Source: Bacilli bacterium (GTDB lineage Bacteria > Bacillota_I > Bacilli_A > RFN20 > CAG-826). Taken from it: a stretch of 64,000 bases of DNA. Shown in pieces: positions 52,676 through 62,141 of the stretch; positions within the stretch are counted from its first letter, which is position 1, and the number at the start of each line of letters is the position of its first letter. A program made the translations under genes and the position numbers. The DNA lies in contig CAAGAN010000028.1 of NCBI GenBank assembly GCA_900767825.1, positions 9,548 through 73,547 of the forward strand. The letters run 5' to 3'. Under the pieces are notes generated by a model that saw only the letters and a list, made by a program, of their open reading frames with translations, did not search any database and was not told the DNA's origin.

Positions 52676-54826
52676 ATGGAAATTAATACTTACTTAGCAA
52701 ACAAACTACAAATTGAATATAGACAAGTAAACGCCGTCTTAAAATTATTAGATGAAGGATGTTCTATCCCTTTCATCGCTAGATATAGAAAAGAAGAAAC
52801 ATCCAATTTAAGCGATGTCACCCTTAGACAGCTAGAAGAAGAGAAAGAAAAATTCGAGAAATTAGAAGAAAGAAAGAAAACTATCCTTGCTTCAATTGAA
52901 GAACAAGGGAAGTTAACTGATGAATTAAGATTAAAGATAACTCAATGCGAATCTTTGTCTCTGCTTGAAACTATATATCGTCCATATAAACCTAAACGTT
53001 CTACCAGGGGTTCAATTGCTAGAGATAAAGGATTAGCCCCCTTAAGCGAATTTATCTTAAAGCAATCATCTTCTATAGGAGATTTATATAAATATGCTTC
53101 TACTTTTATCAATAAAGAAAAAGGATTAGATGATGTAAATACGATCATTAACATGGCAAAAGATATAATCGCAGAAGATATATCAGATAATCCCTCCTTC
53201 TATTTATTTGCTAAAAGCTATATCAATAGGACTGCTAAACTTACTAGCAAGCAAACTAAAGAAGATATTGATAACAAATATCTAAATTATGCTTCCTTTG
53301 CTTCTCCTATTTATAAAATTAGGCCATACCAAACTCTAGCATTGCTTAGAGGCAAGAAAGAAAAGAAATTATCTTATTCATTCGATTATGATGAAATTAC
53401 AATCATTAACGAGATATCTAGAAATGTAATTAAACGCAATTCACCTTATTTTGAATTATTAAAAGAAACTATTGTTGATTCATATAAAAGATTAATCAAA
53501 CCATCGGTAGAAAATGAAATAATGTCTGATTTAACTACAAAGGCCGAAGATTCTTCTTTAGTTTTGTTTTCTAAAAACCTAAAGCAATTATTATTAGAAC
53601 CCCCATTAAAGAATAAACAAATACTAGGATTTGATCCTGGGTTTAGGAATGGCTGCAAATTGGCATTAATCAATAAGCAAGGCGATGTAATTGAAACTAC
53701 AATTATCTATCCAACAATCGGAAAAGAAAAAGAAGCCGAGAATATATTGCTTTCAATGTATAAACAATATGGCTTTGATATTGTTGCATTAGGAAACGGG
53801 ACTGCTTCAAGAGAATCAGAAGCATTCCTAAACAAATTTATTGAGAATAACAATCTAAAAGAAAAAATAGAGATATCAATTGTAAATGAATCTGGTGCCT
53901 CTATTTATAGTGCTTCCCCTTTAGCAATTAAAGAATTCCCTAATATGGATATAGACGAACGCAGTGCAGTATCTTTAGCTAGACGTTTATTAGATCCAAT
54001 CTCGGAATTAGTAAAGATTCCACCTGAATCAATTGGAGTTGGCCAATATCAACATGACTTAGACCAGAAAAGACTAAAGCAGACATTAAGCGCCACTACG
54101 ATTGATACAGTCAATGAAGTCGGGGTATATCTAAATACTTCTTCTATTTCTTTACTTAAATATGTATCGGGATTAAATGAGAAGATGGCCACTAGTATTG
54201 TTGAATATAGGAATGTCAATGGACCATTTAAGGAAAGAAAAGAATTACTTAAAGTCAAAGGGATTGGAGAAAAGACTTATATGGATGCGATTGGCTTCCT
54301 TCGTATAGAAAATTCAAATCCATTAGAAAAAACTAGCGTACATCCTAAAGACTATAATTCCACTTTCGCTTTGCTTAAATTATTAAATATAAGCCTAGAT
54401 TCTTTAGGTAAAGATGAATCTAATGAAAAATTAGACAACCTAGATAATCTAGATGAACTAGGTAAGAAACTTAATCTAGGAATCTATACTTTAAAAGACA
54501 TCATCGAAGAACTTAAAAAGCCAGGCAGGGATCCTAGAGAAAAAGTAATAACTGCTAAGCTAGATAGTTCAGTTAAAGACATCAAGGATTTAAAGATGGG
54601 GATGGAATTATTTGGAACAGTTAGGAATCTTTCTGACTTTGGGGCCTTTATTGATATAGGTGTCCATCAAGATGGTTTGGTACATATATCTGAAATATCT
54701 TCTTCTTTTATTAAACACCCTTCTGAAAAGCTATCTTTAGGAGAGATAGTAAAAGTCAAAGTAATCGGGATTGATTTAGATAGAAAACGTATATCTTTAT
54801 CAATTAAGCAAGTTAACTCAAAATAG
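52676..54826 (+). CDS. tex: Tex-family S1 RNA-binding protein
   Basis: Transcription-associated nucleic-acid-binding protein. The N-terminal helical Tex_N domain (YRQVNAVLKLLDEGCSIPFIARYRKEETSNL), a YqgF/RNase-H-like central domain (ILGFDPGFRNGCKLALINKQGD), helix-hairpin-helix motifs (IVEYRNVNGPFKERKELLKVKGIGEKTY) and a C-terminal S1 domain (about 640-716, LFGTVRNLSDFGAFIDIGVHQDGLVHISEIS) are in order. 716 residues is typical. The start is leaderless-like (see 52663). Confidence 0.96.
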   Translation: MEINTYLANKLQIEYRQVNAVLKLLDEGCSIPFIARYRKEETSNLSDVTLRQLEEEKEKFEKLEERKKTILASIEEQGKLTDELRLKITQCESLSLLETIYRPYKPKRSTRGSIARDKGLAPLSEFILKQSSSIGDLYKYASTFINKEKGLDDVNTIINMAKDIIAEDISDNPSFYLFAKSYINRTAKLTSKQTKEDIDNKYLNYASFASPIYKIRPYQTLALLRGKKEKKLSYSFDYDEITIINEISRNVIKRNSPYFELLKETIVDSYKRLIKPSVENEIMSDLTTKAEDSSLVLFSKNLKQLLLEPPLKNKQILGFDPGFRNGCKLALINKQGDVIETTIIYPTIGKEKEAENILLSMYKQYGFDIVALGNGTASRESEAFLNKFIENNNLKEKIEISIVNESGASIYSASPLAIKEFPNMDIDERSAVSLARRLLDPISELVKIPPESIGVGQYQHDLDQKRLKQTLSATTIDTVNEVGVYLNTSSISLLKYVSGLNEKMATSIVEYRNVNGPFKERKELLKVKGIGEKTYMDAIGFLRIENSNPLEKTSVHPKDYNSTFALLKLLNISLDSLGKDESNEKLDNLDNLDELGKKLNLGIYTLKDIIEELKKPGRDPREKVITAKLDSSVKDIKDLKMGMELFGTVRNLSDFGAFIDIGVHQDGLVHISEISSSFIKHPSEKLSLGEIVKVKVIGIDLDRKRISLSIKQVNSK

Positions 54827-54840
54827 CAAGTTTTTTGAAT

Positions 54841-54897
54841 AATGTGTAATCATTGCACGTTTTTAAGTTCAATAACGTGTAACAGTTGCACGTTTTT
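54841..54897 (+). terminator. Tandem duplicated terminators after tex
   Basis: Two 33-base repeats, each a hairpin with loop and T-run: AATGTG/CACGTT (54841-54864) and AACGTG/CACGTT (54874-54897). The second copy is a near-identical duplication of the first. Confidence 0.8.
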
Positions 54898-54931
54898 CAA
54901 TTATTTTCTAGCCTGCCCTTCTTTTTCCTAA

Positions 54932-54943
54932 TATAATTAAGAC
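54932..54943 (+). promoter_or_regulatory. -10 box six bases before an ATPase start (leaderless candidate)
   Basis: TATAAT at 54932-54937, six bases, then ATG 54944; no Shine-Dalgarno. Confidence 0.55.
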
Positions 54944-56347
54944 ATGGATATAAGAAGAAAATTAGAAAAAGATTTAAACAAATGGAAAGCTTCTCCAACT
55001 AGAAACCCCCTTCTTATCTATGGGGCAAGGCAAGTAGGAAAAACCTATTTGATAAATGATATCTGGGGGAAAGAACATTTTAAAAAAGTCATCAGGATTG
55101 ATTTAAGAAATGACGTCGAGGCTAGGAAATTAATTAAGAATTATCCTAACCCAGAAAAGATAATGGAATATCTTTCCTTAAGATTTGGGACCGAAATAAA
55201 TAAAGATACCTTGTTATTTTTTGATGAAATCCAAGAAGCTATCCAAATATTAACTGCTGCTAAATATTTTTCTGAAAACCATAAAGAAATACCAGTTATC
55301 ATGACTGGCTCGTTAGTAAGGGTCAAATTAGCAGCCTTAGAGAAAAATAATAACCTAACAATCAAGCTTGATCCTGAAATAGAAAAAGAAAACCAAGATG
55401 GACATAACAATTTCCTCTACCCTGTAGGGAAAATAGACAAAATGAATATGTATCCATTAACCTTTAATGAATTTCTATTTGCATATAAACCTACTTTATA
55501 TTCGTTATTAGAAAACTCCTTCCTAGAAGAAAAAGAATTAATAAGTACATATCATCAAATGGCCTTGGATGCTTTTTATATCTATCTTCAAATAGGCGGG
55601 TTGCCTGAAGTTAATAAAATCTATTTAACATCAGGAAGCATATTAAATGCCTTAGCAAAAGTCGAAAGCATCTATATGGATTATTTATCCGATATGAGCC
55701 TATATCAAATATCAAACCAAACCATAGTAAGGACAAAAATGGTATTTGAAAATATCTATAACCAATTAAATAAGGAAAACAAGAACTTCAAGATTAATGA
55801 AATTGAAATAGGCAAACGTTATAGGGACTATATGTCTGCCTTTGATTGGCTAAATATGGCTAGACTTGCCTATAGAAGCGAATTAACTAAAGAAAAGGTA
55901 ACATTACCATTAATATCTCAAAACGAATCCTTATTTAGGACATATCTTCCTGACTGTGGTTTATTTTCTATTGAATCAAGGATTAACCCCGCTTCTTTTA
56001 TGACTTCTATTAAAGAAAATACTTTATCTGGCATATATATTGAAAATTACGTCGCGACTGAATTAGTTGCAAGGGACATTCCTTTGTTTTATTGGAAAGG
56101 CAAGACTACTTCTGAATTTGAATTCTTACTAGATATAGATAATAAAATAATCCCGGTAGATGCAAAAAAAGGTAAAGGTTCTTTAAATTCGTTAAATAAT
56201 TTTAGAAACCAAAATTCCAATAAATTAGCAATAAAGGTGTCTAGCAATAAATATGGTTTAGATAAAGCAAACGGAATACTTACCTTGCCATTTTATTACC
56301 TAGGTTTCTTCTTGGATAAAAACAAAGAGGAAGGAAAAATAAGATAA
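54944..56347 (+). CDS. AAA/DUF4143-family ATPase
   Basis: P-loop ATPase of the AAA_14 plus DUF4143 group, common in gut bacteria, of unknown function. Walker A GARQVGKT at 27-34; Walker B LLFFDEIQEA at about 89-98; sensor segment VIMTGSLVRVKL. The C-terminal DUF4143 part ends in a nuclease-like strand set (GKTTSEFEFLLDIDNKIIPVDAKKG). 467 residues. Single gene with a leaderless-type promoter and a shared terminator at 56355. Related in domain pattern to the genes at 51-52 kb and 59-61 kb. Confidence 0.88.
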   Translation: MDIRRKLEKDLNKWKASPTRNPLLIYGARQVGKTYLINDIWGKEHFKKVIRIDLRNDVEARKLIKNYPNPEKIMEYLSLRFGTEINKDTLLFFDEIQEAIQILTAAKYFSENHKEIPVIMTGSLVRVKLAALEKNNNLTIKLDPEIEKENQDGHNNFLYPVGKIDKMNMYPLTFNEFLFAYKPTLYSLLENSFLEEKELISTYHQMALDAFYIYLQIGGLPEVNKIYLTSGSILNALAKVESIYMDYLSDMSLYQISNQTIVRTKMVFENIYNQLNKENKNFKINEIEIGKRYRDYMSAFDWLNMARLAYRSELTKEKVTLPLISQNESLFRTYLPDCGLFSIESRINPASFMTSIKENTLSGIYIENYVATELVARDIPLFYWKGKTTSEFEFLLDIDNKIIPVDAKKGKGSLNSLNNFRNQNSNKLAIKVSSNKYGLDKANGILTLPFYYLGFFLDKNKEEGKIR

Positions 56348-56354
56348 TTGAATT

Positions 56355-56395
56355 AAAAAGAACCATCCAAGACATAAGCCTAAATGGTTCCTTTT
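56355..56395. terminator. Bidirectional terminator
   Basis: Twelve-pair stem AAAAAGAACCAT/ATGGTTCCTTTT (one G-T pair) between convergent genes, with T-runs on both strands. Confidence 0.75.
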
Positions 56396-56407
56396 AATGA
56401 TTATTGA

Positions 56408-58825
56408 TTACTTTTCGATTAAGAATCTAATACCGGAAGATAATACATTAGTAACCCTAGCATAGATGCCATCTTTGTATAATTGGACACCTTCACCAGC
56501 AGATGCTAATGGATATGCCTTCTCAACAAACCCAAGTTCTTTTAATTTGGCAGCATATTTAGCTAAATAAGCTTCAGAAACATCATCTTTTTCTGGAGTA
56601 ACCATATATGTTGTGTTGAATAAGGCAACCCAAACATAAGTTCCATCATCAGTTACATCGCATAGCCAATTACCTTCAATCTTTTGTTCGTAGATATAAG
56701 GCATTAAGGCAATTTGTTCTGGGGTGAATGCATCTTTTATCTCTGAATAGACATTTGGAGTACCCATTTCCCAAGTAGTTGGTTCAACCCAATCACCAAA
56801 AGTAGAGAAATCTAATTCAGGTAATACAGTAGTTCCATAATTAGAGAATTCTAAGGTTTCGGTTCCATAGTATAGACCTTGTCCATCATGTTGATATTCA
56901 ATCTTGGTAAGTAAGTTATTCGCATAAGATCCATTCATTAATCTGCTAACTTCCATTTTTAATGAAGATGGAACAATCTTGCTAACATTAACTCCTCCGA
57001 AGATATGCCCTGCAACATCATCAACATCATCATTTAATTGATAAGTAGCCTTATCTCCTATTTCGGATAATGTAGTTCCTGCGACTTGATTAAATAATTC
57101 GTAATTAATATTCATCCCAATGAAAGAAGATATTGTTTGTCCTTCAATTACTGGAGCAGAAGCGATTACTTGGTTCTTCTCGTTAACTCTAAATGGTAAT
57201 AGACCTTTTTCATTTTGATAATAACCAGTAAGAACATGGATGATATCCCCTTCACTTCCTTCTTCTGTATCAATTGTTTCTTCATCAATTAAGACAATAT
57301 CAACAGAAGAAGATGAATTATCTTTCTTTGCAAAGTAATACTTCTTCTTGTTGAAGGAATTAGTAATTGTAGTTCTAGATTCAACGGTAAATGTGGAAAT
57401 GATTGAAGAATATGCGAACGTACTCAATCCTAAATACAAAGGATTGCTAAATTTACTAGTTTCGAATGTATGAGGGACAATATCCCTAAAATCAGAAGTT
57501 CCACCGAAAGTAAGATCGACTTCAAAATACATTTCTTGTCCATAGGAATCATATCTATGGGTAGATTCAGCATGTAATGAGGCAATCTTATTCTCGCTAG
57601 TAGAGATGGTTATGGATAATACTTCACCCATATCATAATCTGCTATATCAGTGATAAATGGTCTACCGTTATATCCAAAATATGAATACACGCCTGCACT
57701 AGTTTCTCTAAATGCTTCCTTTTCAATAAGAGTAGAAGGCTGAATTACTAGTTCTTCGAATTTAACATTTTGATCAACATCTTTAACCTTATTGTCGGCA
57801 CCGACATATTTCTTATAGGCATTTCCATTTTCGCCTTTGTGGAGGAAGGTGAACTTGTTGCTATTTAAGCCATCGACTTTTCTAGTTACTTGCTTATTGG
57901 ATTCATCGATAACGACTTCATCTTCTTGTTCGATTATATCTTTGCCCTTGTAATGATAAGTAACTTTAGAATTAAATGATTGCTTACCAGAAATAGAAGC
58001 AACTAAGGCATCACTTAATGAAGTTGAAGGTAAAGTATAGGCATCTAGATATGTATCGAGTTCAGTAACGCTAGAAGAACCTACATTGCTAATACATCCG
58101 CTAACTGCTTCGGCTTTATCGTAATCAGCAGAAGCGAAATTACCAACAAAAGCAAAATCTAATTCATCTTTTGCTTCGCTAGTGAATTGCAATCTAACAG
58201 CAGAAAGAGAAGAAGCATATTTAGCAATGCCGCAAATATAAGCAAAGCTAGTTATTAATGTAGTATTCTTTGTAGCAAAATAATCCCAATTAACATATAG
58301 ATCTTCTTCAGTTGATGCGGTAACCCCATCATTAAGGGCATTTAATGTAGAAACCGAGGAAATGACTTGTCTATTGCCATCTTTATCAGTATAAGAAGCA
58401 GCATTTTCGATATTGATATGATTCTTTCCTGAGAAATTATAAAGAATCGTGCTAGCTTCTTCTTTATAGGAAGTTAAGGCAATATAGCCGGCATTAGAAA
58501 CTTCATAATAGATATATCTAGGATTATAGATAACATTGCTAGAAGTATCTCCTGAATTAATAGTTAAGGTGTAATTATTACCTTTTGCAGCAGCCTTAAT
58601 GAAATCAAATACTTCCTTAGCAGTTCCAGTTGCTTCTGGGTGAGTCTCAATTAAGCTAGAGGAAGAATCTTCGGTTGAGGTGTCAGGTGTAGTCGTGGTT
58701 TGATCAGTGTCAGTTTCACTCGTATCTACACTACTATCTGGTTCACTACTAGGACTAGTTGGCTCGCCACAAGAAAGAGTAAATAATGAAGCTAGACATA
58801 ACAATGATAAGTAATTCTTTTTCAT
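56408..58825 (-). CDS. Large lipoprotein, unknown function
   Basis: 805 residues from ATG 58825, preceded by GGAGAG. Signal peptide ending LFTLSC (Cys about 18), then a Ser/Thr/Pro/Asp-rich stalk (about 20-65) and a long beta-rich body. Architecture resembles the lipoproteins at 34-38 kb, so it may be a diverged paralogue. No catalytic motif is recognised. It has its own promoter (58849-58876). Confidence 0.75.
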   Translation of the reverse strand: MKKNYLSLLCLASLFTLSCGEPTSPSSEPDSSVDTSETDTDQTTTTPDTSTEDSSSSLIETHPEATGTAKEVFDFIKAAAKGNNYTLTINSGDTSSNVIYNPRYIYYEVSNAGYIALTSYKEEASTILYNFSGKNHINIENAASYTDKDGNRQVISSVSTLNALNDGVTASTEEDLYVNWDYFATKNTTLITSFAYICGIAKYASSLSAVRLQFTSEAKDELDFAFVGNFASADYDKAEAVSGCISNVGSSSVTELDTYLDAYTLPSTSLSDALVASISGKQSFNSKVTYHYKGKDIIEQEDEVVIDESNKQVTRKVDGLNSNKFTFLHKGENGNAYKKYVGADNKVKDVDQNVKFEELVIQPSTLIEKEAFRETSAGVYSYFGYNGRPFITDIADYDMGEVLSITISTSENKIASLHAESTHRYDSYGQEMYFEVDLTFGGTSDFRDIVPHTFETSKFSNPLYLGLSTFAYSSIISTFTVESRTTITNSFNKKKYYFAKKDNSSSSVDIVLIDEETIDTEEGSEGDIIHVLTGYYQNEKGLLPFRVNEKNQVIASAPVIEGQTISSFIGMNINYELFNQVAGTTLSEIGDKATYQLNDDVDDVAGHIFGGVNVSKIVPSSLKMEVSRLMNGSYANNLLTKIEYQHDGQGLYYGTETLEFSNYGTTVLPELDFSTFGDWVEPTTWEMGTPNVYSEIKDAFTPEQIALMPYIYEQKIEGNWLCDVTDDGTYVWVALFNTTYMVTPEKDDVSEAYLAKYAAKLKELGFVEKAYPLASAGEGVQLYKDGIYARVTNVLSSGIRFLIEK

Positions 58826-58848
58826 AGTTCTCTCCAAAGTACCAAAGC

Positions 58849-58876
58849 ATTGTATGTTTGAAACCTTATTTTGCAA
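58849..58876 (-). promoter_or_regulatory. Promoter of the large lipoprotein gene
   Basis: Minus-strand TTGCAA (58871-58876), 16-base spacer, TACAAT (58849-58854). Confidence 0.7.
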
Positions 58877-59065
58877 TCGAAAAAGGGCATATTTAACTAT
58901 AAATAACTAAATTTAACCTAAAAGAGAACAATTCATAAATTTATAGCAATCGCCACCGCCATTGTTCAAGCAAATCTAAATAGTTTTTTATAGACATTAC
59001 GTTCCCTCAATTTTGCATTTAATAATGAAAAATTATCTATCGCAGATAATTAGTATTTATGGTGA

Positions 59066-59251
59066 TGATGGATTAAGCCATCAAATGAAATCGCATCCAA
59101 CGAAAGTAAAAGGTTACTTAGATATAGTGATAAACCTATTTCTTATCTAGGATTTTCTTCACAGGGACATTTCTCGAATGTGTTCCGTAAATATAGCGAT
59201 TGTTCTCCAAACGAATATAGGTTAAAGCATAATAAATATCCAAATATATAG
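59066..59251 (+). pseudogene. AraC-family regulator C-terminal remnant
   Basis: In one frame the end reads RLLRYSDKPISYLGFSSQGHFSNVFRKYSDCSPNEYR then a stop at 59249, clearly the second helix-turn-helix of an AraC protein, but it lacks three or so residues in the recognition-helix region and has no start or upstream domain. The upstream half is in another frame (DGLSHQMKSHPTK). A decayed gene fragment. The rest of 58880-59417 holds no other gene that I can see. Confidence 0.7.
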
Positions 59252-59253
59252 TT

Positions 59254-59286
59254 AGTGAACTTAAGTTCAGTGAAAATAAGTTCAGT
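59254..59286. repeat. Cluster of AAGTTCAGT repeats
   Basis: AGTGAACTT-AAGTTCAGT (59254-59271) forms an 18-base palindrome with one mismatched pair, and a third AAGTTCAGT lies at 59278-59286. Looks like an array of regulator half-sites just after the AraC remnant. Confidence 0.5.
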
Positions 59287-59417
59287 AAACAAAATGGTAT
59301 TTAATTAAAAGCAAAATTATAAAAAACCATAATCAAAGCAAGGCATATGGAATGCTAGAGAAATGTTAAAGCGCTTATCTCTATCTTTTTAACAGCAGAT
59401 CGCAAGATTACATATTC

Positions 59418-60653
59418 TTATGATTTAAAGAAGTCCAATGCTTGAATATATACAATACCCTTTTCTTCTTTTTCAATTACATTCGTCAAATAGACAACAC
59501 ATTTTGTAGCTAAAGAAGGCAAATTTCTTAGGTTTTCGATTTCCCTTTTATAATCCTTCCCATTTATTGTATGGGTAACTTGGACAAGATATTGTTTTTT
59601 GCCGATCTTATAATCAAAATCAATCTCACCTTCAACTTCATTTTTCTTCCCTAAGATGAGATAGCCAGTAGGATTAATTCCCTTCATTGAAAGGTGGATG
59701 AAAACGGCGTTTTCAAGGCAGAAACCCACAACTTTGGTTATGGTAAGGCAATTAATATATCTCAAGCCGTTATCGGTAAAATAGTATTTTTTATTAAGGC
59801 CAAGATTTTCTAATGGAGTTCTTTTTTCATAATCATCAATTAAAATATGTTTTAACAAAAAACATTCTTCCAAAATAGATAATATATCATTGATTTCTTT
59901 TGCGACTGAAACTTCATCAGCACCAGTTCTCTCCAAGCCTTTCATGAACTTCTTTGCCTCGCTAGCAGGACTAACAGGTGATGATGACGAAGCAATAAGG
60001 TTAATCAATTCCTTGACGTGAACCGTAGATAAATATTTAAGAGACAAATTAACTTTTGATACGACATCTCTTTCATACAATTCATTGAAAATTTTAGTTA
60101 GTTGAGACGGTTTCTTCTCCATTTGCTCCAAAACAATAAATGGCAATCCTCCGTAAGCAACATACAAATCAATTGGATAATCAGGAATTACTTCAATTAT
60201 TTCTTTATATGTCAAAGGATTTACAACAAGTATCTCGGCAGAATCTTGGAACAAAGAAATAATGTGTTTAGAAAGGATGTCGCTATTAGATCCTGTTACA
60301 TAAACTGTAATTCCCGAATGCATTTTAACAAATGCTTTTAATGAGCTGGCAAAACCTTCGGCTAACTGAACTTCGTCAATTATGATTATTTTCTTGCCAT
60401 TGGTGGCCAAATCATTCAACGCCTTATCAAGTTCAGCTTCGCTTCTTATATTTTTATTAAAACTATCTAGATAAAGAATACCAATTTCATTTTCTTTATA
60501 TAATTTAAGATCATGTGATATTTTATTCTTAAAAATCGTATCCAGAAGATATGTCTTCCCTGCCCTTCTTAATCCGGCAACAATATTAACCTTGCCATTA
60601 CCAATAAACGATAACAACGTATCGATTTCTTTAATCCTTTGGAAAACCGCCAT
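59418..60653 (-). CDS. AAA/DUF4143-family ATPase, second gene of a paired operon
   Basis: 411-residue P-loop ATPase. Walker A GLRRAGKT at 27-34, Walker B KIIIIDEVQLAEGF, sensor ITVYVTGSNSDILS, then helical DUF4143 region and C-terminal nuclease-like strands (EVEGEIDFDYKIGKKQYLVQVTH, with D and Q at metal-site-like positions). It overlaps the preceding gene by 23 bases and has AAAGGA upstream. The two adjacent proteins probably act together; function is unknown. Confidence 0.88.
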   Translation of the reverse strand: MAVFQRIKEIDTLLSFIGNGKVNIVAGLRRAGKTYLLDTIFKNKISHDLKLYKENEIGILYLDSFNKNIRSEAELDKALNDLATNGKKIIIIDEVQLAEGFASSLKAFVKMHSGITVYVTGSNSDILSKHIISLFQDSAEILVVNPLTYKEIIEVIPDYPIDLYVAYGGLPFIVLEQMEKKPSQLTKIFNELYERDVVSKVNLSLKYLSTVHVKELINLIASSSSPVSPASEAKKFMKGLERTGADEVSVAKEINDILSILEECFLLKHILIDDYEKRTPLENLGLNKKYYFTDNGLRYINCLTITKVVGFCLENAVFIHLSMKGINPTGYLILGKKNEVEGEIDFDYKIGKKQYLVQVTHTINGKDYKREIENLRNLPSLATKCVVYLTNVIEKEEKGIVYIQALDFFKS

Positions 60654-61725
60654 AACCGTCTAATCCTTTCTCAAGTAATGTTTGCAAACCGCAATATGCC
60701 GTGCCATCTTTATCGATTATAAGCGCCATCTCGCCAAGAACCGCTATTAAATGTGGGATATTATTTTTTGCCTTTTTAAATCTATTAATTGTTTCGTCAT
60801 CATCATCGAAATCGATTCTAATAACGCACCTACGATCGTAGTATTCAATCAAGAACCCACGATTAAATTCAACTCTAGATTTATATTTTCCATCTACTAT
60901 ATCTGAATAGTAGGATATTGCTTTATAAACCACATAATTATCAGATATCATTTTGGCAACCAAATATGCTTCATTCTTTAATTTAAATCTCTTTTCATAG
61001 GACAAATCCAGCAAATCAATATCAGAAATATAGGTCGGATAAAAAACCACTCCTGATGACAATTTTTTCCCTTTTTTAATTTCGTATCGATTAAGCATAT
61101 AAATCATTCCGGTCTTGTTCATGTAATTAATTGCATCAATGTAAAACGGGAGTGATTTATTAACCTTAACGGATTCAAATATCTGCCTAAACGACAAGAC
61201 TTCCCCGCTATGTCTAACAATATATTTATAAATCTCAGCAGCCTCGTTTTTAGACACAAAATTCAATAATGGAGTTAGATGATAATCTTTGGTATCCGCT
61301 TTTTCTCCATATAACTCCGGGGCTAAAAAGTATTTGTTATAGCGCCCACGTATTTGTGTATCTTTGTTTTTTAAAGCATAAACAATATCGATGTCAGTAG
61401 TAATAATTGCAGTAATATTATTCTTACCATAAAAAGAGTTAATAATTGCTTGAGGTGCATCAAAATAGAAAAGATCATTGATAATAAAAACCATCTTATT
61501 ATCTTTTAGCAAATCTCTAGTTCTCTTGATGTTGTCTAGCAAATCAATAGCTTTTGTATTTTCTGGACTTGCTTGGAAGAAAAAGCAATTTTTATCAGCT
61601 TCTTGGATTGCATTTTTAATATCGTGTAATAAAAAATCGTCAATATCCATAGATCTATTAAATTGAATGATATTGGCCTTAGCATTCCACAAATTTTTTA
61701 CTATTTCTTTAACGATTTGTCTCAT
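60631..61725 (-). CDS. P-loop-less relative of the AAA_14 ATPases
   Basis: 364 residues. The central block MVFIINDLFYFDAPQAIINSFYGKNNITAIITTDIDIVYALKNKDTQIRGRYNKYFLAPE (about 76-135) lines up with the Walker-B-to-sensor part of AAA_14/DUF4143 ATPases, but there is no Walker A loop and the expected D-E-[IV]-Q Walker B is replaced by NDLFY. A helical winged-helix-like domain and a C-terminal beta region follow. It is followed directly by the real ATPase gene. The start at 61725 is preceded by TATAAT and six bases and nothing else. Confidence 0.75.
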   Translation of the reverse strand: MRQIVKEIVKNLWNAKANIIQFNRSMDIDDFLLHDIKNAIQEADKNCFFFQASPENTKAIDLLDNIKRTRDLLKDNKMVFIINDLFYFDAPQAIINSFYGKNNITAIITTDIDIVYALKNKDTQIRGRYNKYFLAPELYGEKADTKDYHLTPLLNFVSKNEAAEIYKYIVRHSGEVLSFRQIFESVKVNKSLPFYIDAINYMNKTGMIYMLNRYEIKKGKKLSSGVVFYPTYISDIDLLDLSYEKRFKLKNEAYLVAKMISDNYVVYKAISYYSDIVDGKYKSRVEFNRGFLIEYYDRRCVIRIDFDDDDETINRFKKAKNNIPHLIAVLGEMALIIDKDGTAYCGLQTLLEKGLDGYGGFPKD

Positions 61726-61731
61726 AGTTAA

Positions 61732-61769
61732 ATTATAAAACAATTTTGCAATTTTACAACTTTTGTAAA
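61732..61769 (-). promoter_or_regulatory. Leaderless promoter with TTTACAA palindrome
   Basis: Minus strand: palindrome TTTACAA-n3-TTGTAAA (61753-61769) covers a TTGTAA -35 box; 16 bases later TATAAT (61732-61737) is followed by six bases and the ATG at 61725. Confidence 0.65.
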
Positions 61770-61877
61770 GTATTTTTAGTCTAAATATGTAAAAACAACT
61801 TTACAATTTTAGTGTTTTTGCATTTTTGTCAAGTTGTTATGAAAATTGCTTCAAAGGAATTTTACCCTTGTTTTCAT

Positions 61878-61902
61878 TAAAAAACGCCCACTTTACGTAG
61901 GC
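61878..61902 (-). terminator. Terminator downstream of the RloA-like ATPase region
   Basis: Minus-strand stem GCCTAC/GTGGGC (61897-61902, 61886-61891; one G-T pair) followed by GTTTTTT. Confidence 0.6.
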
Positions 61903-62141
61903 ATCTAATGAATATCTTCCAGTCTATTGACTTCCTGAATGCGGTAATTATATTCAAGCCCTTCTAGGAACTCCACTATTACAAGTCAGGTCCAATAATA
62001 GTTTCGACGTTCGATCAGATACACTTGTTACCTGACGTCAGTATTATCATGCAATCTATTTCCAATGTGAAGTTTTAATAGTTGTTTCCAATAGCAATTT
62101 ATTAAGTAAGGGCTTTGGATATTGAAATTAGTTCCATCTAT
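61903..62141 (-). pseudogene. Possible remnant of a partner gene
   Basis: Between the ATPase stop and the terminator, short open stretches appear in different frames: a start-like MELISISKALT directly after the ATPase stop and a 25-residue end LVIVEFLEGLEYNYRIQEVNRLEDIH that runs to a stop next to the terminator. The coding-like end without a beginning suggests a decayed second gene. This is tentative. Confidence 0.3.

Noticed and set aside
61990..62041. tRNA-like or attachment site near the TCAGGT/ACCTGA repeats
   Set aside because: The repeats are short and imperfect and no cloverleaf or integrase is present.
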